A stretch of 64,000 bases of DNA from an uncultured Flavobacteriaceae bacterium (GCA_947497145.1 CANMFQ010000014.1:62001-126000), one strand, 5' to 3'. Shown: positions 18,252-27,800, counted from the first letter of the stretch. The notes: generated by a model not told the origin, from the letters alone. Numbers and translations are program-made.

Positions 18252-18914
18252 TCACCCTACAATCAAATTAAAAGGACGGACACTATAACCTGAAACCTGT
18301 GCCGCTTCAAGTGCAGTAACTAGTCGCTCACTGGTTAAAGTTGTGTAGGTTGCGGGTTCTTCAAACAAATCATATTTTGGGAAATTAGCATGCAACACCA
18401 ATTGATCCCAATAATACGCTGTGAGGGAAGGGCTCTCATACAAGATTTTCATTATCTCTTCATCCTTTTCAAACAAATTTACGGTTTCAATAATCTTCTA
18501 CCGTTCGTTGGGCAATATACTACGTAAGCTTAATACAGACTGTTCTCTATCAACCCAATCCCAAAAACCAGTGGTCACAAAATGAAACCAATAATATAAT
18601 CGCACTTCCTTTTTAGAGCATATATTTATGGGGTAAAACACATGAGGGGGCAACATAAATTCTTCAAATATTTTTTTCACCTTTTCATTAATAACGAAAC
18701 CAAAACCAGGAGCTACCGACGATACCATATCGGTCCATTTAGCTTTTTTTTCCAATATAAATTCCATTTCAGGCTGGTAATCTGGTAATTCAAATGGGTG
18801 CAAATTAAACGCCCCTTATGGAGCAGTAGGGTTAAACTTACGTGACATCTGACATTGCGGATAACAACCAACAATACTACCTTCACTATTATTCTTAAAT
18901 CTAAAATACTTCAT
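18252..18914 (-). pseudogene. Imm11/DUF1629-like immunity gene broken by two stops
   Basis: From ATG 18914 (MKYFRFKNN; ATG 18923 also possible) to the stop at 18252 a single frame of 221 codons is interrupted only by TAA at 18816-18818 (codon 33) and TAG at 18498-18500 (codon 139). Reading through gives a protein of the usual length for this family: KWTDMVSS, GFGFVINEKVKKIFEEF, LPPHVFYPINI, FHFVTTGFWDWVDR, and the closing segment SERLVTALEAAQVSGYSVRP. Imm11/DUF1629 proteins neutralise toxins of polymorphic toxin systems. Each intact sub-frame alone would give an incomplete fold. Confidence 0.75.
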
Positions 18915-18923
18915 CCTATGCAT

Positions 18924-19310
18924 TATGGAGTTAATAATTTGAAAAACTCATTTAAATATATTTTTTGCGACTCACAATCCATAAGAACATCCTATTTAAT
19001 TCTCTAACCAGCTAAATTTCAATCAATCATAATACACCTTGTTTACCAAAAACAATAACTAACCCTAATTGAGACATTAAAAAAACGATTTCATCTAAAT
19101 TATACAAAAAATAACATCTAAAGAGTTAAATGGATTACTTCTTCTCGTTACATTCATCCGAGAAAATGACCAATCATCGATATTTGGCCTAGTATTTGAG
19201 TTAAACAAGAACAGTAGAATTATAATTGTTATCTTTTTTTATATATTGCCATGTTATGTTATAAAACAGACAAAACAGAACCTAAGAAACCAGAACAAAA
19301 ACAAAAAAAA
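18924..19310. other. Intergenic region upstream of the S41 pair
   Basis: No gene is supported. An in-frame extension of the S41 gene to a TTG/ATG near 19251 exists but is Lys/Gln-rich and not signal-like, so it is treated as leader. No full TTTG-N19-TAnnTTTG promoter was found. Confidence 0.4.
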
Positions 19311-20879
19311 ATGAACATGAAAAGGTTTTTCGTATTATTTCTAGCCCTTGGTCTAGTACTTACCAATTGTAAAAAAAATGATGATGATGTAGCACCACCC
19401 ACTACTACAGACCCTAATGCTGGAGAAGGAGAAGGAGAAGGAGAAGGCGAAGGAGAAACGGTTGTGAAACGTGTTGCTGATTACCCGGTGCAACATTTTA
19501 TGTGGCAAGCCATGAATGCTTACTATTTTTGGCAGCAAGACGTTGCTGATTTGGCAGATACAAAAAATGATGTAGAAGCTGAGTATGCCGAGTTTTTATC
19601 AAGCGAAGAAGACCCTGAAGACTTTTTCTTTAAAATTTGCAACAGACATAGTAATGTAGTTGGAGAAGATACTGCTGTTGACCGCTTTAGTTTTTTAAGT
19701 GAAGATTACAGAACTTTGGTACAAGGATTCAATGGTGTTTCAAAAAGTGATGGAATGGATTTTGGACTTGCAACCTATGGAAGTGGTTCTGAAGTTTTTG
19801 GTTATGTACGATATATTGCGCCCAATTCTGATGCCGCTGGTAAAGACATTAAAAGGGGAGATATATTTATTGGGGTCAATGGTACCAACCTCAACATAAA
19901 CAACTACATCGACTTACTTTTTGGTGACTTAGACACCTATACCTTAAACCTTGCAACAATTGAGAATAATACTATCTCACCAAACGGACAAGAGGTTTCT
20001 TTAACCAAACAAGAAGGTTTTAACGAAAACCCAATACTTATTTCTAAAGTATTTCAGCAAGGAGCACGTAAAATAGGTTACTTGATGTATAATTCGTTTA
20101 TAGCCAATTACGACGAGGAGTTGAATAGAGTATTTGGTGCCTTTAAAGGCGAAAATGTATCTGATCTTATTTTAGACTTTAGATATAATGGTGGTGGACG
20201 CGTTACTTCGGCTGTTCAAATAGCGAGTTCAGTATACGGCACCAATACGAATGACCTATATATAAAAGCTCGATATAACGACAAAATTGAAGCCGATGTA
20301 GCTGAAGACTTTGGCGAAACAAATTTTGCTGCTACTACACTTAGTGGAACGGCTATCAATGCACTAAACCTTAATAGAGTATTTATCATCACCACCAGAT
20401 CAACAGCATCGGCTAGTGAGTTAGTTATAAATGGCTTAGACCCCTACGTAGAAGTTATACAAGTAGGTAGCAAAACACGTGGTAAAAATGAGTTTTCTGT
20501 AACTTTTGTTGATGATCCTGAAAACGGTTTCTTTTATGATCCAGATCGCGTAGCTAACATCAACCCTGAAAACCAATGGGCTATTCAACCACTATTAGGT
20601 AGAAATGCAAATGCTGAAGGCTTTTTAAATTATACTGACGGACTAGAACCAGAACACATGCTTAATGAAGATTTAACCAACTTAGGCATCCTTGGTGAAC
20701 CAGATGAGCCATTACTTAGAATGACGCTAAATGTGATAGAAAATAAAAATGCTAAATCACATTTTGAAGCAATTTTTCCAATCGATCCTATTTCAAGTTC
20801 TGCTGATAAAAAATCTATGAACAATATGATGTTGATGGACGGTTTAATGAAAGTGAGCAACAAATCAAATAATCAATAG
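19311..20879 (+). CDS. S41 family (C-terminal processing type) peptidase lipoprotein, copy 1
   Basis: 522 residues from ATG 19311 (MNMKRFF), which places a lipobox Cys at LTNC; an upstream in-frame extension to 19251 is unlikely. CKKNDDD after the Cys suggests surface export. A six-fold GGAGAA repeat (19422-19457) encodes six Gly-Glu pairs as a linker. A helical N-terminal domain and a PDZ-like segment (DIKRGDIFIGVNG) precede the S41 core: LILDFRYNGGG, the nucleophile region STASASELVINGL and the Lys of GSKTRGKNEF, giving the Ser-Lys dyad. Tandem with copy 2, 57 bases downstream. Confidence 0.9.
   Translation: MNMKRFFVLFLALGLVLTNCKKNDDDVAPPTTTDPNAGEGEGEGEGEGETVVKRVADYPVQHFMWQAMNAYYFWQQDVADLADTKNDVEAEYAEFLSSEEDPEDFFFKICNRHSNVVGEDTAVDRFSFLSEDYRTLVQGFNGVSKSDGMDFGLATYGSGSEVFGYVRYIAPNSDAAGKDIKRGDIFIGVNGTNLNINNYIDLLFGDLDTYTLNLATIENNTISPNGQEVSLTKQEGFNENPILISKVFQQGARKIGYLMYNSFIANYDEELNRVFGAFKGENVSDLILDFRYNGGGRVTSAVQIASSVYGTNTNDLYIKARYNDKIEADVAEDFGETNFAATTLSGTAINALNLNRVFIITTRSTASASELVINGLDPYVEVIQVGSKTRGKNEFSVTFVDDPENGFFYDPDRVANINPENQWAIQPLLGRNANAEGFLNYTDGLEPEHMLNEDLTNLGILGEPDEPLLRMTLNVIENKNAKSHFEAIFPIDPISSSADKKSMNNMMLMDGLMKVSNKSNNQ
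19422..19457 (+). repeat. Six-copy GGAGAA microsatellite in the S41 gene
   Basis: Six hexamer units, one with a C variant (GGCGAA), encode (Gly-Glu)6. The length in hexamers keeps the frame, so copy number change would alter only linker length. Confidence 0.8.
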
Positions 20880-20936
20880 TACCTTTCGTTTTAGAATTAA
20901 AGTTACTATCGATTAACCCCTAAATTTGGATTTCAA

Positions 20937-22433
20937 ATGAAAAAATTTAAAGTAGGTATACTGTTCCTGTGTCTTATTGCATTATCATGTAAAAAAGACG
21001 ATGATGACGTTGTCGCTCCAGAAACGGTTAATCCTGATCCAAATGCGGGGGTTGATGTTCAAGATTTCATGTGGAAAGCCATGAACTTCTGGTATTTTTG
21101 GCAACAAAATGTGCCTAATCTTGCTGATGATAAATTTCCAAATACTCCCGAAGGCAGTACCTTGTATACAAATTTCTTACTATCAGAGGATAATCCAGAA
21201 GATTTTTTCAATAACAAACTACGGTTTTCAGAGGATAGGTTTAGTTTTCTTTCAGATAATTATGTTGAGCTAACCAATCAACTGGCCGGTATTTCAAAAA
21301 GTAATGGTTTAGAATTTGGATTAGTTCGTTTTGCTGATAGCGATGATATCTTTGGCTATGTGCGCTACGTAATTGCTGGTTCTGATGCCGCAACAAAAGA
21401 CATTGAAAGAGGTGATATTTTTGTTGGAGTTAATGGCCAAACCTTAAACCTTTCAAACTATAAAGACCTACTTTTTGGAGATGCAGACAGCTATACGCTA
21501 AACATGGCCGAGTTTGTTGATGGCGAAATAGCTGCCAACAACCAAGAAGTAAGTTTAACTAAGCAAGAAGGACTGGCAGAAAACCCTATTTTTATAGATA
21601 AAACTTTTGAAATTGGCGGAAAAAAAATTGGCTACCTCATGTACAATGGCTTCACCAATGAATATGATGAGCAGCTAAATGCCGTTTTTGGTCGTTTCAA
21701 ATCGGCAGCGGTAACCGATTTGGTTCTTGATTTACGCTATAATTCTGGTGGTTCTGTACGAACATCAGTGTTTTTGTCTAGCATGATTTATGGCACCAAT
21801 ACATCACAAGTATTTTTAAAGGCACGTTATAATAATAAATACCAAGCCATTTTAGACCGAAACGACACCGAAACGCGTCGCTTTTTCGCAAATAAAACAA
21901 GTGCTGGTTCTGATATAAACACATTAAACTTGCAAAAGGTATACATACTCACCACAAATGGGTCGGCATCAGCAAGCGAATTGGTTATCAACGGATTAGA
22001 TCCTTATGTCGACATTGTTCAAATTGGGGATAAAACGCGTGGTAAAAATGAATTTTCTGTTACCATGGTAGATGATCGTGACAGCAATTTTGGTCCGTAT
22101 GTATATAACCCCGAAAGAGTAAATAAAATAAAAGAAGGAAATACTTGGGCTATTCAACCACTTATTGGAAGAAATGAAAATGCAGAGGGTTTTTCTGATT
22201 ACACTTCAGGTTTAATGCCTGATATTTCATTAAGGGAAGATTTAGAAAACCTTGGAGTTTTAGGTGACCGCAATGAACCACTCTTAGCAAAAGCTATTGA
22301 AGAAATCTCAGGAACATCTAGTAAAAGAGATTTTACCGTTTCAATGCCTGTCGAAGCATTTAGCAGTTCTAAAATGGGAATGCCCCTAAAAGATAATATG
22401 TACATTACCGAACTGCCATTAAACATTTGGTAA
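20937..22433 (+). CDS. S41 family peptidase lipoprotein, copy 2
   Basis: 498 residues; lipobox ALSC at Cys18 followed by KKDDDD, an acid-rich surface-export type signal. Domain order matches copy 1: MWKAMNFWYFWQQ near the N-terminus, PDZ-like DIERGDIFVGVNGQ, S41 core LVLDLRYNSGG, nucleophile region GSASASELVINGL and Lys in GDKTRGKNEFSVT. The Gly-Glu linker is absent. Strong similarity throughout shows a tandem duplication with the previous gene; both copies keep the catalytic residues. Probably one transcript, ended by the palindrome at 22505-22548. Confidence 0.92.
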   Translation: MKKFKVGILFLCLIALSCKKDDDDVVAPETVNPDPNAGVDVQDFMWKAMNFWYFWQQNVPNLADDKFPNTPEGSTLYTNFLLSEDNPEDFFNNKLRFSEDRFSFLSDNYVELTNQLAGISKSNGLEFGLVRFADSDDIFGYVRYVIAGSDAATKDIERGDIFVGVNGQTLNLSNYKDLLFGDADSYTLNMAEFVDGEIAANNQEVSLTKQEGLAENPIFIDKTFEIGGKKIGYLMYNGFTNEYDEQLNAVFGRFKSAAVTDLVLDLRYNSGGSVRTSVFLSSMIYGTNTSQVFLKARYNNKYQAILDRNDTETRRFFANKTSAGSDINTLNLQKVYILTTNGSASASELVINGLDPYVDIVQIGDKTRGKNEFSVTMVDDRDSNFGPYVYNPERVNKIKEGNTWAIQPLIGRNENAEGFSDYTSGLMPDISLREDLENLGVLGDRNEPLLAKAIEEISGTSSKRDFTVSMPVEAFSSSKMGMPLKDNMYITELPLNIW

Positions 22434-22504
22434 AACCAATGCCTTTGCGCTTGGTGCTTTATGGCATTAAAGTCTGAAGCATTACAACGAATGAGATTAA
22501 AAGT

Positions 22505-22548
22505 AAAAACCGGAGCCACTAAATGTACATTTAGTGGCTCCGGTTTTT
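22505..22548. terminator. Bidirectional terminator between S41 genes and btuB
   Basis: A 44-base perfect palindrome (arms 22505-22526 and 22527-22548, core CCGGAGCCACTAAATGT) with A-run before and T-run after, located between convergent genes. Confidence 0.9.
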
Positions 22549-22594
22549 TATGTACTATCGCATTTTACGTCCCGTTCATAGGTAACCGTTTTCA

Positions 22595-24493
22595 CTACAA
22601 ATTGAGGTTGAAACCCATCCTTACATTTCTCCCTTTTGTCGTATATCCAATTATTTCGGTATAGGTTTCATTTAAAAGATTATTGGCACTTAAAAATACT
22701 TTTAGTCTATTGGGTATTATTTCATACCCTAAATAAAGATCAACTAAAGAAAATGATTTTAGTGGTATGTCAACAAATGGAAAATCACTGAAATCAGTAT
22801 CTGATCGTTCCCCTGTTAAAGCATATCCTAATGATGCAGATGCGCGCTCGTTAAATGAATAGGCAAAAACAGCATTCAACTTATGCTTGGGTATGCGAAT
22901 AGCATTATCACCTTTGCGCTCAGTGTACGTATAGTTGGCAGTAAAAGTACTATTTTTAGCAGCCATCCAAGTAAATACTACCTCTACTCCTTGAGCGTTG
23001 ATTGTATTTTCGGCATTATTAAATGTAGAAGTTGCATTGTCATAAAAAACAAAATTTTCTTCTTTCCTATTAAAATATAAAGAACTCAAGCGAAAGGTAT
23101 TGGTAAGTGCATACTCAAAGCCACCTTCTATAGTACGATTATCCTCGGGCTCTAAATCAGGGTTAGCACCAAAATTTCCAAATAATTGCGTCAATGATGG
23201 TGTAATATATGACGTCGCATACGATCCTAAAATTTTAAGATATCCCTTGTCAGTTTTAAAAGAAAAAGACGGATTTACATTATACACAAAATGATTCCCA
23301 TACGCCGTATGTGTATTCACTCGCGCACCAACGTTTACGTTCAAACCGAAATCAGAAAGATACACCACATTTGCATATGGATCTGTAATTTCAAAATATT
23401 CATTTTGTAAAAATGCTGTTTCATCCTTACTGTAATTTAATCCTAGAATAGTATAAAACTGATTGTTGAAATTGTATTTATTGTACACATCCAACACCAC
23501 ATTCTTTCCTGTAAACATGTTCGGAAAAGCACTTTTACTTTCAGAATCATAGGTCGTATAAGCCGTATTTAAATGTACCGAACCTAAATCACTATAGCGA
23601 TAAGTAGACGATAACCCTAAACGCTCTTGCTTCCTAAGAAAAAGATAATCCGCATCTTGAAGACCAAACGACTCATCAAAATCAGTATGCAATTTAGTTT
23701 GATTGGCTGTTATTTTTAAATCAAAAGCTTCAGAAAACTGATACCCCACGCGCATAGTTGCACTATATCTGCTGTATATATCCTCTTCATTTGCAGGGGT
23801 AATTATAGCCGACATCCCATCGGTGTACTGGTGTGCAAATGCAGCTAGATATGAAAACTTTTTAAAGGTTCCATTTACTTGAGCACTATTCGAAAAATCA
23901 GAACCATTAAAATTTTGATCAGCTGCAGTTTGATTTGTTCCTATACTAGATTGAACACTTAAAGCAATTTTCTCTTGTGATGCCTTTTTGGTGGTAATAT
24001 TGATTACGGCAGTAGCAGCATTGGTGCCATAAAGCGTACTTGCCGCACCTTTAATTATTTCTATAGAAGCTACTTGAGCTGTTGACAATAGTCGTAGATC
24101 ATATTCTGAAGAAGAAGAACTAGGATCAGATACACGCACACCATCAATAAGAATCAATACCTGCCTACCACGACCGCCTCTACTATAAACACCTAAAACA
24201 CTACCCTGTTGCCCTCTACTGCCAGCTATTTCAATGCCACTTTTTGTATTGATGATTTCAGCAATACTTTTTCCTTGGTTTCTTTCCAATTCTTCTGCGG
24301 AAATTTTAATAACTGTTTTACCAGAATTTTCTCGTTTTATACGAAAACGAGAATCACTTACCACAACTTCGTCTAATTCTTGTAAACGCATTGTGTCCTT
24401 TTCTTGCAAATTTCTAGTCGTGTCTAATGACTGTGCAAACATACTTGTGCATACCATTGAGGCCATGCAAAAGCCCTTAAAATTGTTGTTCAT
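22595..24493 (-). CDS. btuB: TonB-dependent receptor, BtuB-like (cobalamin uptake)
   Basis: 632 residues with a signal peptide (ending near SMFAQS), a plug domain at about 45-150 (ELDEVVVSDSRF, GVYSRGGRGRQVLILIDGVRV, IEIIKGAASTLYGTNA) and a 22-strand barrel ending in an aromatic/leucine C-terminus (RMGFNLNL). Size and plug motifs fit BtuB-like vitamin receptors rather than the larger SusC type. The decisive evidence for B12 is the cobalamin riboswitch in its leader and the divergent BtuF/C/D-like genes. It imports corrinoids across the outer membrane using TonB energy. Confidence 0.9.
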   Translation of the reverse strand: MNNNFKGFCMASMVCTSMFAQSLDTTRNLQEKDTMRLQELDEVVVSDSRFRIKRENSGKTVIKISAEELERNQGKSIAEIINTKSGIEIAGSRGQQGSVLGVYSRGGRGRQVLILIDGVRVSDPSSSSSEYDLRLLSTAQVASIEIIKGAASTLYGTNAATAVINITTKKASQEKIALSVQSSIGTNQTAADQNFNGSDFSNSAQVNGTFKKFSYLAAFAHQYTDGMSAIITPANEEDIYSRYSATMRVGYQFSEAFDLKITANQTKLHTDFDESFGLQDADYLFLRKQERLGLSSTYRYSDLGSVHLNTAYTTYDSESKSAFPNMFTGKNVVLDVYNKYNFNNQFYTILGLNYSKDETAFLQNEYFEITDPYANVVYLSDFGLNVNVGARVNTHTAYGNHFVYNVNPSFSFKTDKGYLKILGSYATSYITPSLTQLFGNFGANPDLEPEDNRTIEGGFEYALTNTFRLSSLYFNRKEENFVFYDNATSTFNNAENTINAQGVEVVFTWMAAKNSTFTANYTYTERKGDNAIRIPKHKLNAVFAYSFNERASASLGYALTGERSDTDFSDFPFVDIPLKSFSLVDLYLGYEIIPNRLKVFLSANNLLNETYTEIIGYTTKGRNVRMGFNLNL

Positions 24494-24577
24494 TTGTTAA
24501 TCTCTTGTTCGAGCGAATAGCAGGTGTATACCTATATCTAAACCTTTATCCCGAAAGTTTATACTTATTTGTTTGAA

Positions 24578-24735
24578 TTTGGCAGGTATCCTGACTTGCG
24601 TACTACCATCGACCTTCCCATTTATAAAAAACAGTGGTATTTGAAGAAAATGGCAGCCATCTACAAAAAGTAGACAAAGCTTACAGTTGCGGGAACAGTT
24701 CTGGTTTTGCACCAGATTCCCTTTTAATTTCATCC
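24578..24735 (-). promoter_or_regulatory. Cobalamin (B12) riboswitch
   Basis: Read on the minus strand, the leader contains the ordered signatures of the adenosylcobalamin-type element: GGGAATCTGGTGCAAAACC, then CCCGCAACTGTAAGC, a GCTGCCATT/CCACTG region, GGGAAGGTCGATG, and the B12 box-like GCAAGTCAGGATACCTGCC at 24581-24599. It ends about 85 bases before the btuB start codon, leaving space for an expression platform. Binding of the cofactor normally lowers expression. The outer ends are approximate. Confidence 0.92.
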
Positions 24736-24816
24736 TTATAAAAAAGAATAAAAACCAAAATTCGCTGCGAAAATAAACAATTTGTTTAATCTTTACTTCC
24801 AAAGATTAAATAATAC

Positions 24817-24824
24817 TACTTTTG
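24817..24824 (+). promoter_or_regulatory. -7 element of the btuFCD-like operon
   Basis: TACTTTTG matches TAnnTTTG; the upstream partner at the 19-base spacing is only TTTA. Transcription would start near 24830. The first possible TTG codon (24822) lies inside this element, which favours the next TTG at 24846 as the true start. Confidence 0.45.
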
Positions 24825-24845
24825 AATATCAAAAAGAAAATCACC

Positions 24846-25988
24846 TTGAAAAACATCATTTTTCTTCTCGTCATACTGGTTTTTACCAATTGTAAAGAAA
24901 AAAGCACGCCGCTACAAACCCAGCATAAAGCGGACAAAACAGTAGTTGTTTCAGATGCCACAGGGTTTAGCATAGAGAAACTAGACACAGGCATCACCCT
25001 CATCAAAATTAATTCTCCTTGGCCTGATGCCAAAACAGCATTCACCTATGCATTGGTTCCTAAGCATCTTAAATCAACGGTTATAAACGAAGTTGATTAT
25101 GACGCCGTGATACCTATTCCTGTTGAGCGCATGGTAATTACTTCAACCACCCACATACCTGCTTTAGAAGCTTTAGGCGTTGAAAATAAAATCGTTGGCT
25201 TCCCGGGTACCGCCTATGTTTCTTCAAAAAAAACAAGAAAATTAATTGATTCGAAAGCCATTGTAGAACTAGGCAGTAATGAAGTTTTAAACACCGAAAT
25301 GACCATTGCATTGCAGCCAGAAGTTATTGTTGGCTTTAGTATCAGCAATCAAAACAAAGCCTATGAAACCTTACAACAGTCAAATATACCCGTAGTCTAT
25401 AATGGCGATTGGACAGAAGCAACCCCATTAGGAAAGGCAGAATGGATCAAATTTTTCGCTCCTTTTTTTGAAAAAGAAACCTTGGCGAATGAAATTTTTA
25501 CAACCATAAAAACCGAATACGAAAAAGCAAAAGCCTTGGCGCAAATGGCGGAGACCTCCCCTACTGTAGTATCAGGAGCAATGTATAAAGATGTGTGGTA
25601 TTTACCCAGCGGAAAAAGCTGGGCTGCACAGTTTATAGCAGATGCCCACGCAACATATTTATGGAAAAACACGACAGAGACGGGTAGTCTATCACTAAGC
25701 TGGGAAACCGTTTTAGACAAAGGAAAAGATGCTGATTTTTGGATAGGTCCTGCCCAATTCACCACCTACAAAGCACTTGCTGATGCCAGTAAACATTATG
25801 AGCAGTTTGATGCCTTTAAAAACAAAAATATCTTCACCTTTGCAAACACCAAAGGAGCAACTGGTGGATTACTCTATTATGAACTCGCCCCACAACGCCC
25901 AGATTTGGTATTAAAAGACCTTATTCATATTTTACATCCAACGCTATTGCCTAACCACAAACCGTTCTTTTTTAAGCCCCTAAAATAA
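24846..25988 (+). CDS. B12 ABC transporter substrate-binding lipoprotein (BtuF-like)
   Basis: About 380 residues. Starting at TTG 24846 gives MKNIIFLLVILVFTNC, an ideal lipoprotein signal; the frame is open to TTG 24822 but that overlaps the -7 element. The mature part is a TroA/BtuF-type binding protein with two lobes and a long helix: VERMVITSTTHIPALEALG and the lobe linker region near IVELGSNEVLNTE. Immediately followed by permease (1 base gap) and ATPase genes. The substrate is assigned as a corrinoid from the riboswitch-controlled btuB next door; siderophore-type binding proteins share this fold. Confidence 0.85.
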   Translation: MKNIIFLLVILVFTNCKEKSTPLQTQHKADKTVVVSDATGFSIEKLDTGITLIKINSPWPDAKTAFTYALVPKHLKSTVINEVDYDAVIPIPVERMVITSTTHIPALEALGVENKIVGFPGTAYVSSKKTRKLIDSKAIVELGSNEVLNTEMTIALQPEVIVGFSISNQNKAYETLQQSNIPVVYNGDWTEATPLGKAEWIKFFAPFFEKETLANEIFTTIKTEYEKAKALAQMAETSPTVVSGAMYKDVWYLPSGKSWAAQFIADAHATYLWKNTTETGSLSLSWETVLDKGKDADFWIGPAQFTTYKALADASKHYEQFDAFKNKNIFTFANTKGATGGLLYYELAPQRPDLVLKDLIHILHPTLLPNHKPFFFKPLK

Positions 25989-25989
25989 C

Positions 25990-27021
25990 TTGAAAAAACA
26001 ATCTACATACCAAATTGCTTTTGTTTTCTTGCTTGTGGCATTATTTATTTGCTTCTTTTTAAGCATTAGTCTGGGGTCGGTAGCTATTCCTTTTTCTGAT
26101 ACCTTCAATTCTTTTTTTGGTGGCGAAATGACAAATACCTCATGGCAGTACATTTTATGGAATTACCGCATACCAAAAGCACTTACAGCGATTCTTGTTG
26201 GTAGCGGACTCGCTCTTAGTGGCCTATTAATGCAAACACTATTTCGCAACCCCTTAGCAGGTCCTTTTGTTTTAGGTATTAGTTCGGGTGCCAGTTTAGG
26301 TGCGGCAATCTTCATTATGGGAACATCGGTATTTTCTGGTTTTGCTATGTATCAATTTGCGCACCATATGTCAATGGCAATTGCTGCCAGTATGGGTAGT
26401 TTTGGAGTGTTACTAATCGTTATGAGTGTTGCTATAAAAGTAAAAGATACTATGACGCTACTCATCATAGGATTGATGTTTGGCAGCATTACAGCCGCCG
26501 TTGTTAGTGTATTATCTTATTTTACTACCGCTGAAAAATTGAAGCAATACATCTATTGGTCTTTTGGTAGTTTGGGCAATTTATCTGGTGGGCAGCTGAT
26601 TATTCTAGCCGGTATATGTTGCTTAGGGATACTATTGAGTATTGTATCAATCAAAGGTTTAAATGCGTTGCTACTGGGAGAAAATTACGCTAAAAGCCTT
26701 GGTGTTAACTTAAAAAAATTACGGTATTTCGTTATTATAGCTACAGGATTATTGGCTGGCAGTATCACAGCTTTCGCAGGACCTATTGCCTTTATTGGAC
26801 TTGCAGTTCCGCATTTAACACGTCAAATTTTTGATACTACAGACCATAAAATTTTAATTCCAGCAGTTTTAGTTTGTGGCGCTATTTTAATGTTACTTTG
26901 TGATACCGTAGCGCAATTACCGCAATCTGCCAATGTACTCCCTATTAATGCCATAACCAGTATTATTGGCGCACCCGTGGTCATTTGGTTATTAGTACGT
27001 AGAAAAAGAATGTTATTTTGA
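25990..27021 (+). CDS. FecCD/BtuC-type ABC transporter permease
   Basis: 343 residues, about ten membrane helices, FecCD family. Typical blocks: NPLAGPFVLGISSGASLGAA, GLALSGLLMQTLFRNPL, GPIAFIGLAVPHLTR (the cytoplasmic loop that meets the ATPase) and LPINAITSIIGAPV. The start is TTG, one base after the binding-protein stop; no ATG is available before about codon 48. It moves corrinoid across the inner membrane with the adjacent ATPase. Confidence 0.9.
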   Translation: MKKQSTYQIAFVFLLVALFICFFLSISLGSVAIPFSDTFNSFFGGEMTNTSWQYILWNYRIPKALTAILVGSGLALSGLLMQTLFRNPLAGPFVLGISSGASLGAAIFIMGTSVFSGFAMYQFAHHMSMAIAASMGSFGVLLIVMSVAIKVKDTMTLLIIGLMFGSITAAVVSVLSYFTTAEKLKQYIYWSFGSLGNLSGGQLIILAGICCLGILLSIVSIKGLNALLLGENYAKSLGVNLKKLRYFVIIATGLLAGSITAFAGPIAFIGLAVPHLTRQIFDTTDHKILIPAVLVCGAILMLLCDTVAQLPQSANVLPINAITSIIGAPVVIWLLVRRKRMLF

Positions 27022-27800
27022 TAATACCCGCCAATCATACCGCACTTTCTGTAAAAGACTTGGCTATAGGCTATAAAAATACCCCAGTTGTAAGCAAGCT
27101 CAATTTTAATGTCAAGCAGGGAAAACTTATGGGTATTGTAGGCGTAAATGGTATTGGAAAATCTACGCTATTAAGAACGGTAGCCCAAATACAACCACAA
27201 TTATCAGGTAGTATTCAAATACAAGGAAAAGCGCTAGAAACACTCAATGCAAAGACCTTAGCCGCTACAGTAAGTATTGTTTTAACTGATACCATTGCCT
27301 CGAAAAACTTGACGGTAATGGAAATAGTAGCACTGGGGAGGCAACCCTACACCAATTGGATTGGCACCTTATCTAAAACCGATACCCAAAAAGTTGCAGC
27401 GGTAATACAAAGGCTTGAACTCAGTGATTTGAAATACAAAAAATGTTATCAATTAAGTGACGGACAAATGCAACGTGTAATGATTGCCAGGGCATTAGCA
27501 CAAGACACACCGCTTATGCTGCTAGATGAACCCACTACGCATCTTGACCTTTATCATAAGGTGAAAATTTTAAAACTCTTAAAAACCATTGCTACCGAAA
27601 CCAACACCTCTATATTGTTTACCAGCCACGAAATTGAAATGGTGCTGCAAATTTGCGATACAATGCTTTTACTCGATGGTAAAAACAATACCTACGGTCA
27701 GCCTGATCAACTCATAAAACAACATGCTTTTGACCATCTTTTTCCTGCTGATACGCTTGCTTTTGATGCTAGTACGGGTACTTTTAGAATAAAAAACTAG
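27018..27800 (+). CDS. ABC transporter ATPase (BtuD/FecE-like)
   Basis: 260 residues. Walker A GVNGIGKST, Q-loop region VLTDTIAS, signature LSDGQMQRVMIARAL (LSDGQ, slightly variant), Walker B PLMLLDEPTTHLDL and H-loop FTSHEIEM are all visible. Start TTG overlaps the permease TGA stop (TTGA at 27018-27021), so it is translationally coupled. The third TTG start in a row in this operon. Drives the BtuC-like permease. Confidence 0.92.
   Translation: MIIPANHTALSVKDLAIGYKNTPVVSKLNFNVKQGKLMGIVGVNGIGKSTLLRTVAQIQPQLSGSIQIQGKALETLNAKTLAATVSIVLTDTIASKNLTVMEIVALGRQPYTNWIGTLSKTDTQKVAAVIQRLELSDLKYKKCYQLSDGQMQRVMIARALAQDTPLMLLDEPTTHLDLYHKVKILKLLKTIATETNTSILFTSHEIEMVLQICDTMLLLDGKNNTYGQPDQLIKQHAFDHLFPADTLAFDASTGTFRIKN

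Noticed and set aside
24497-24802. 101-codon minus-strand frame upstream of btuB
   Set aside because: It lies over the cobalamin riboswitch; the open frame is a by-product of the RNA sequence.
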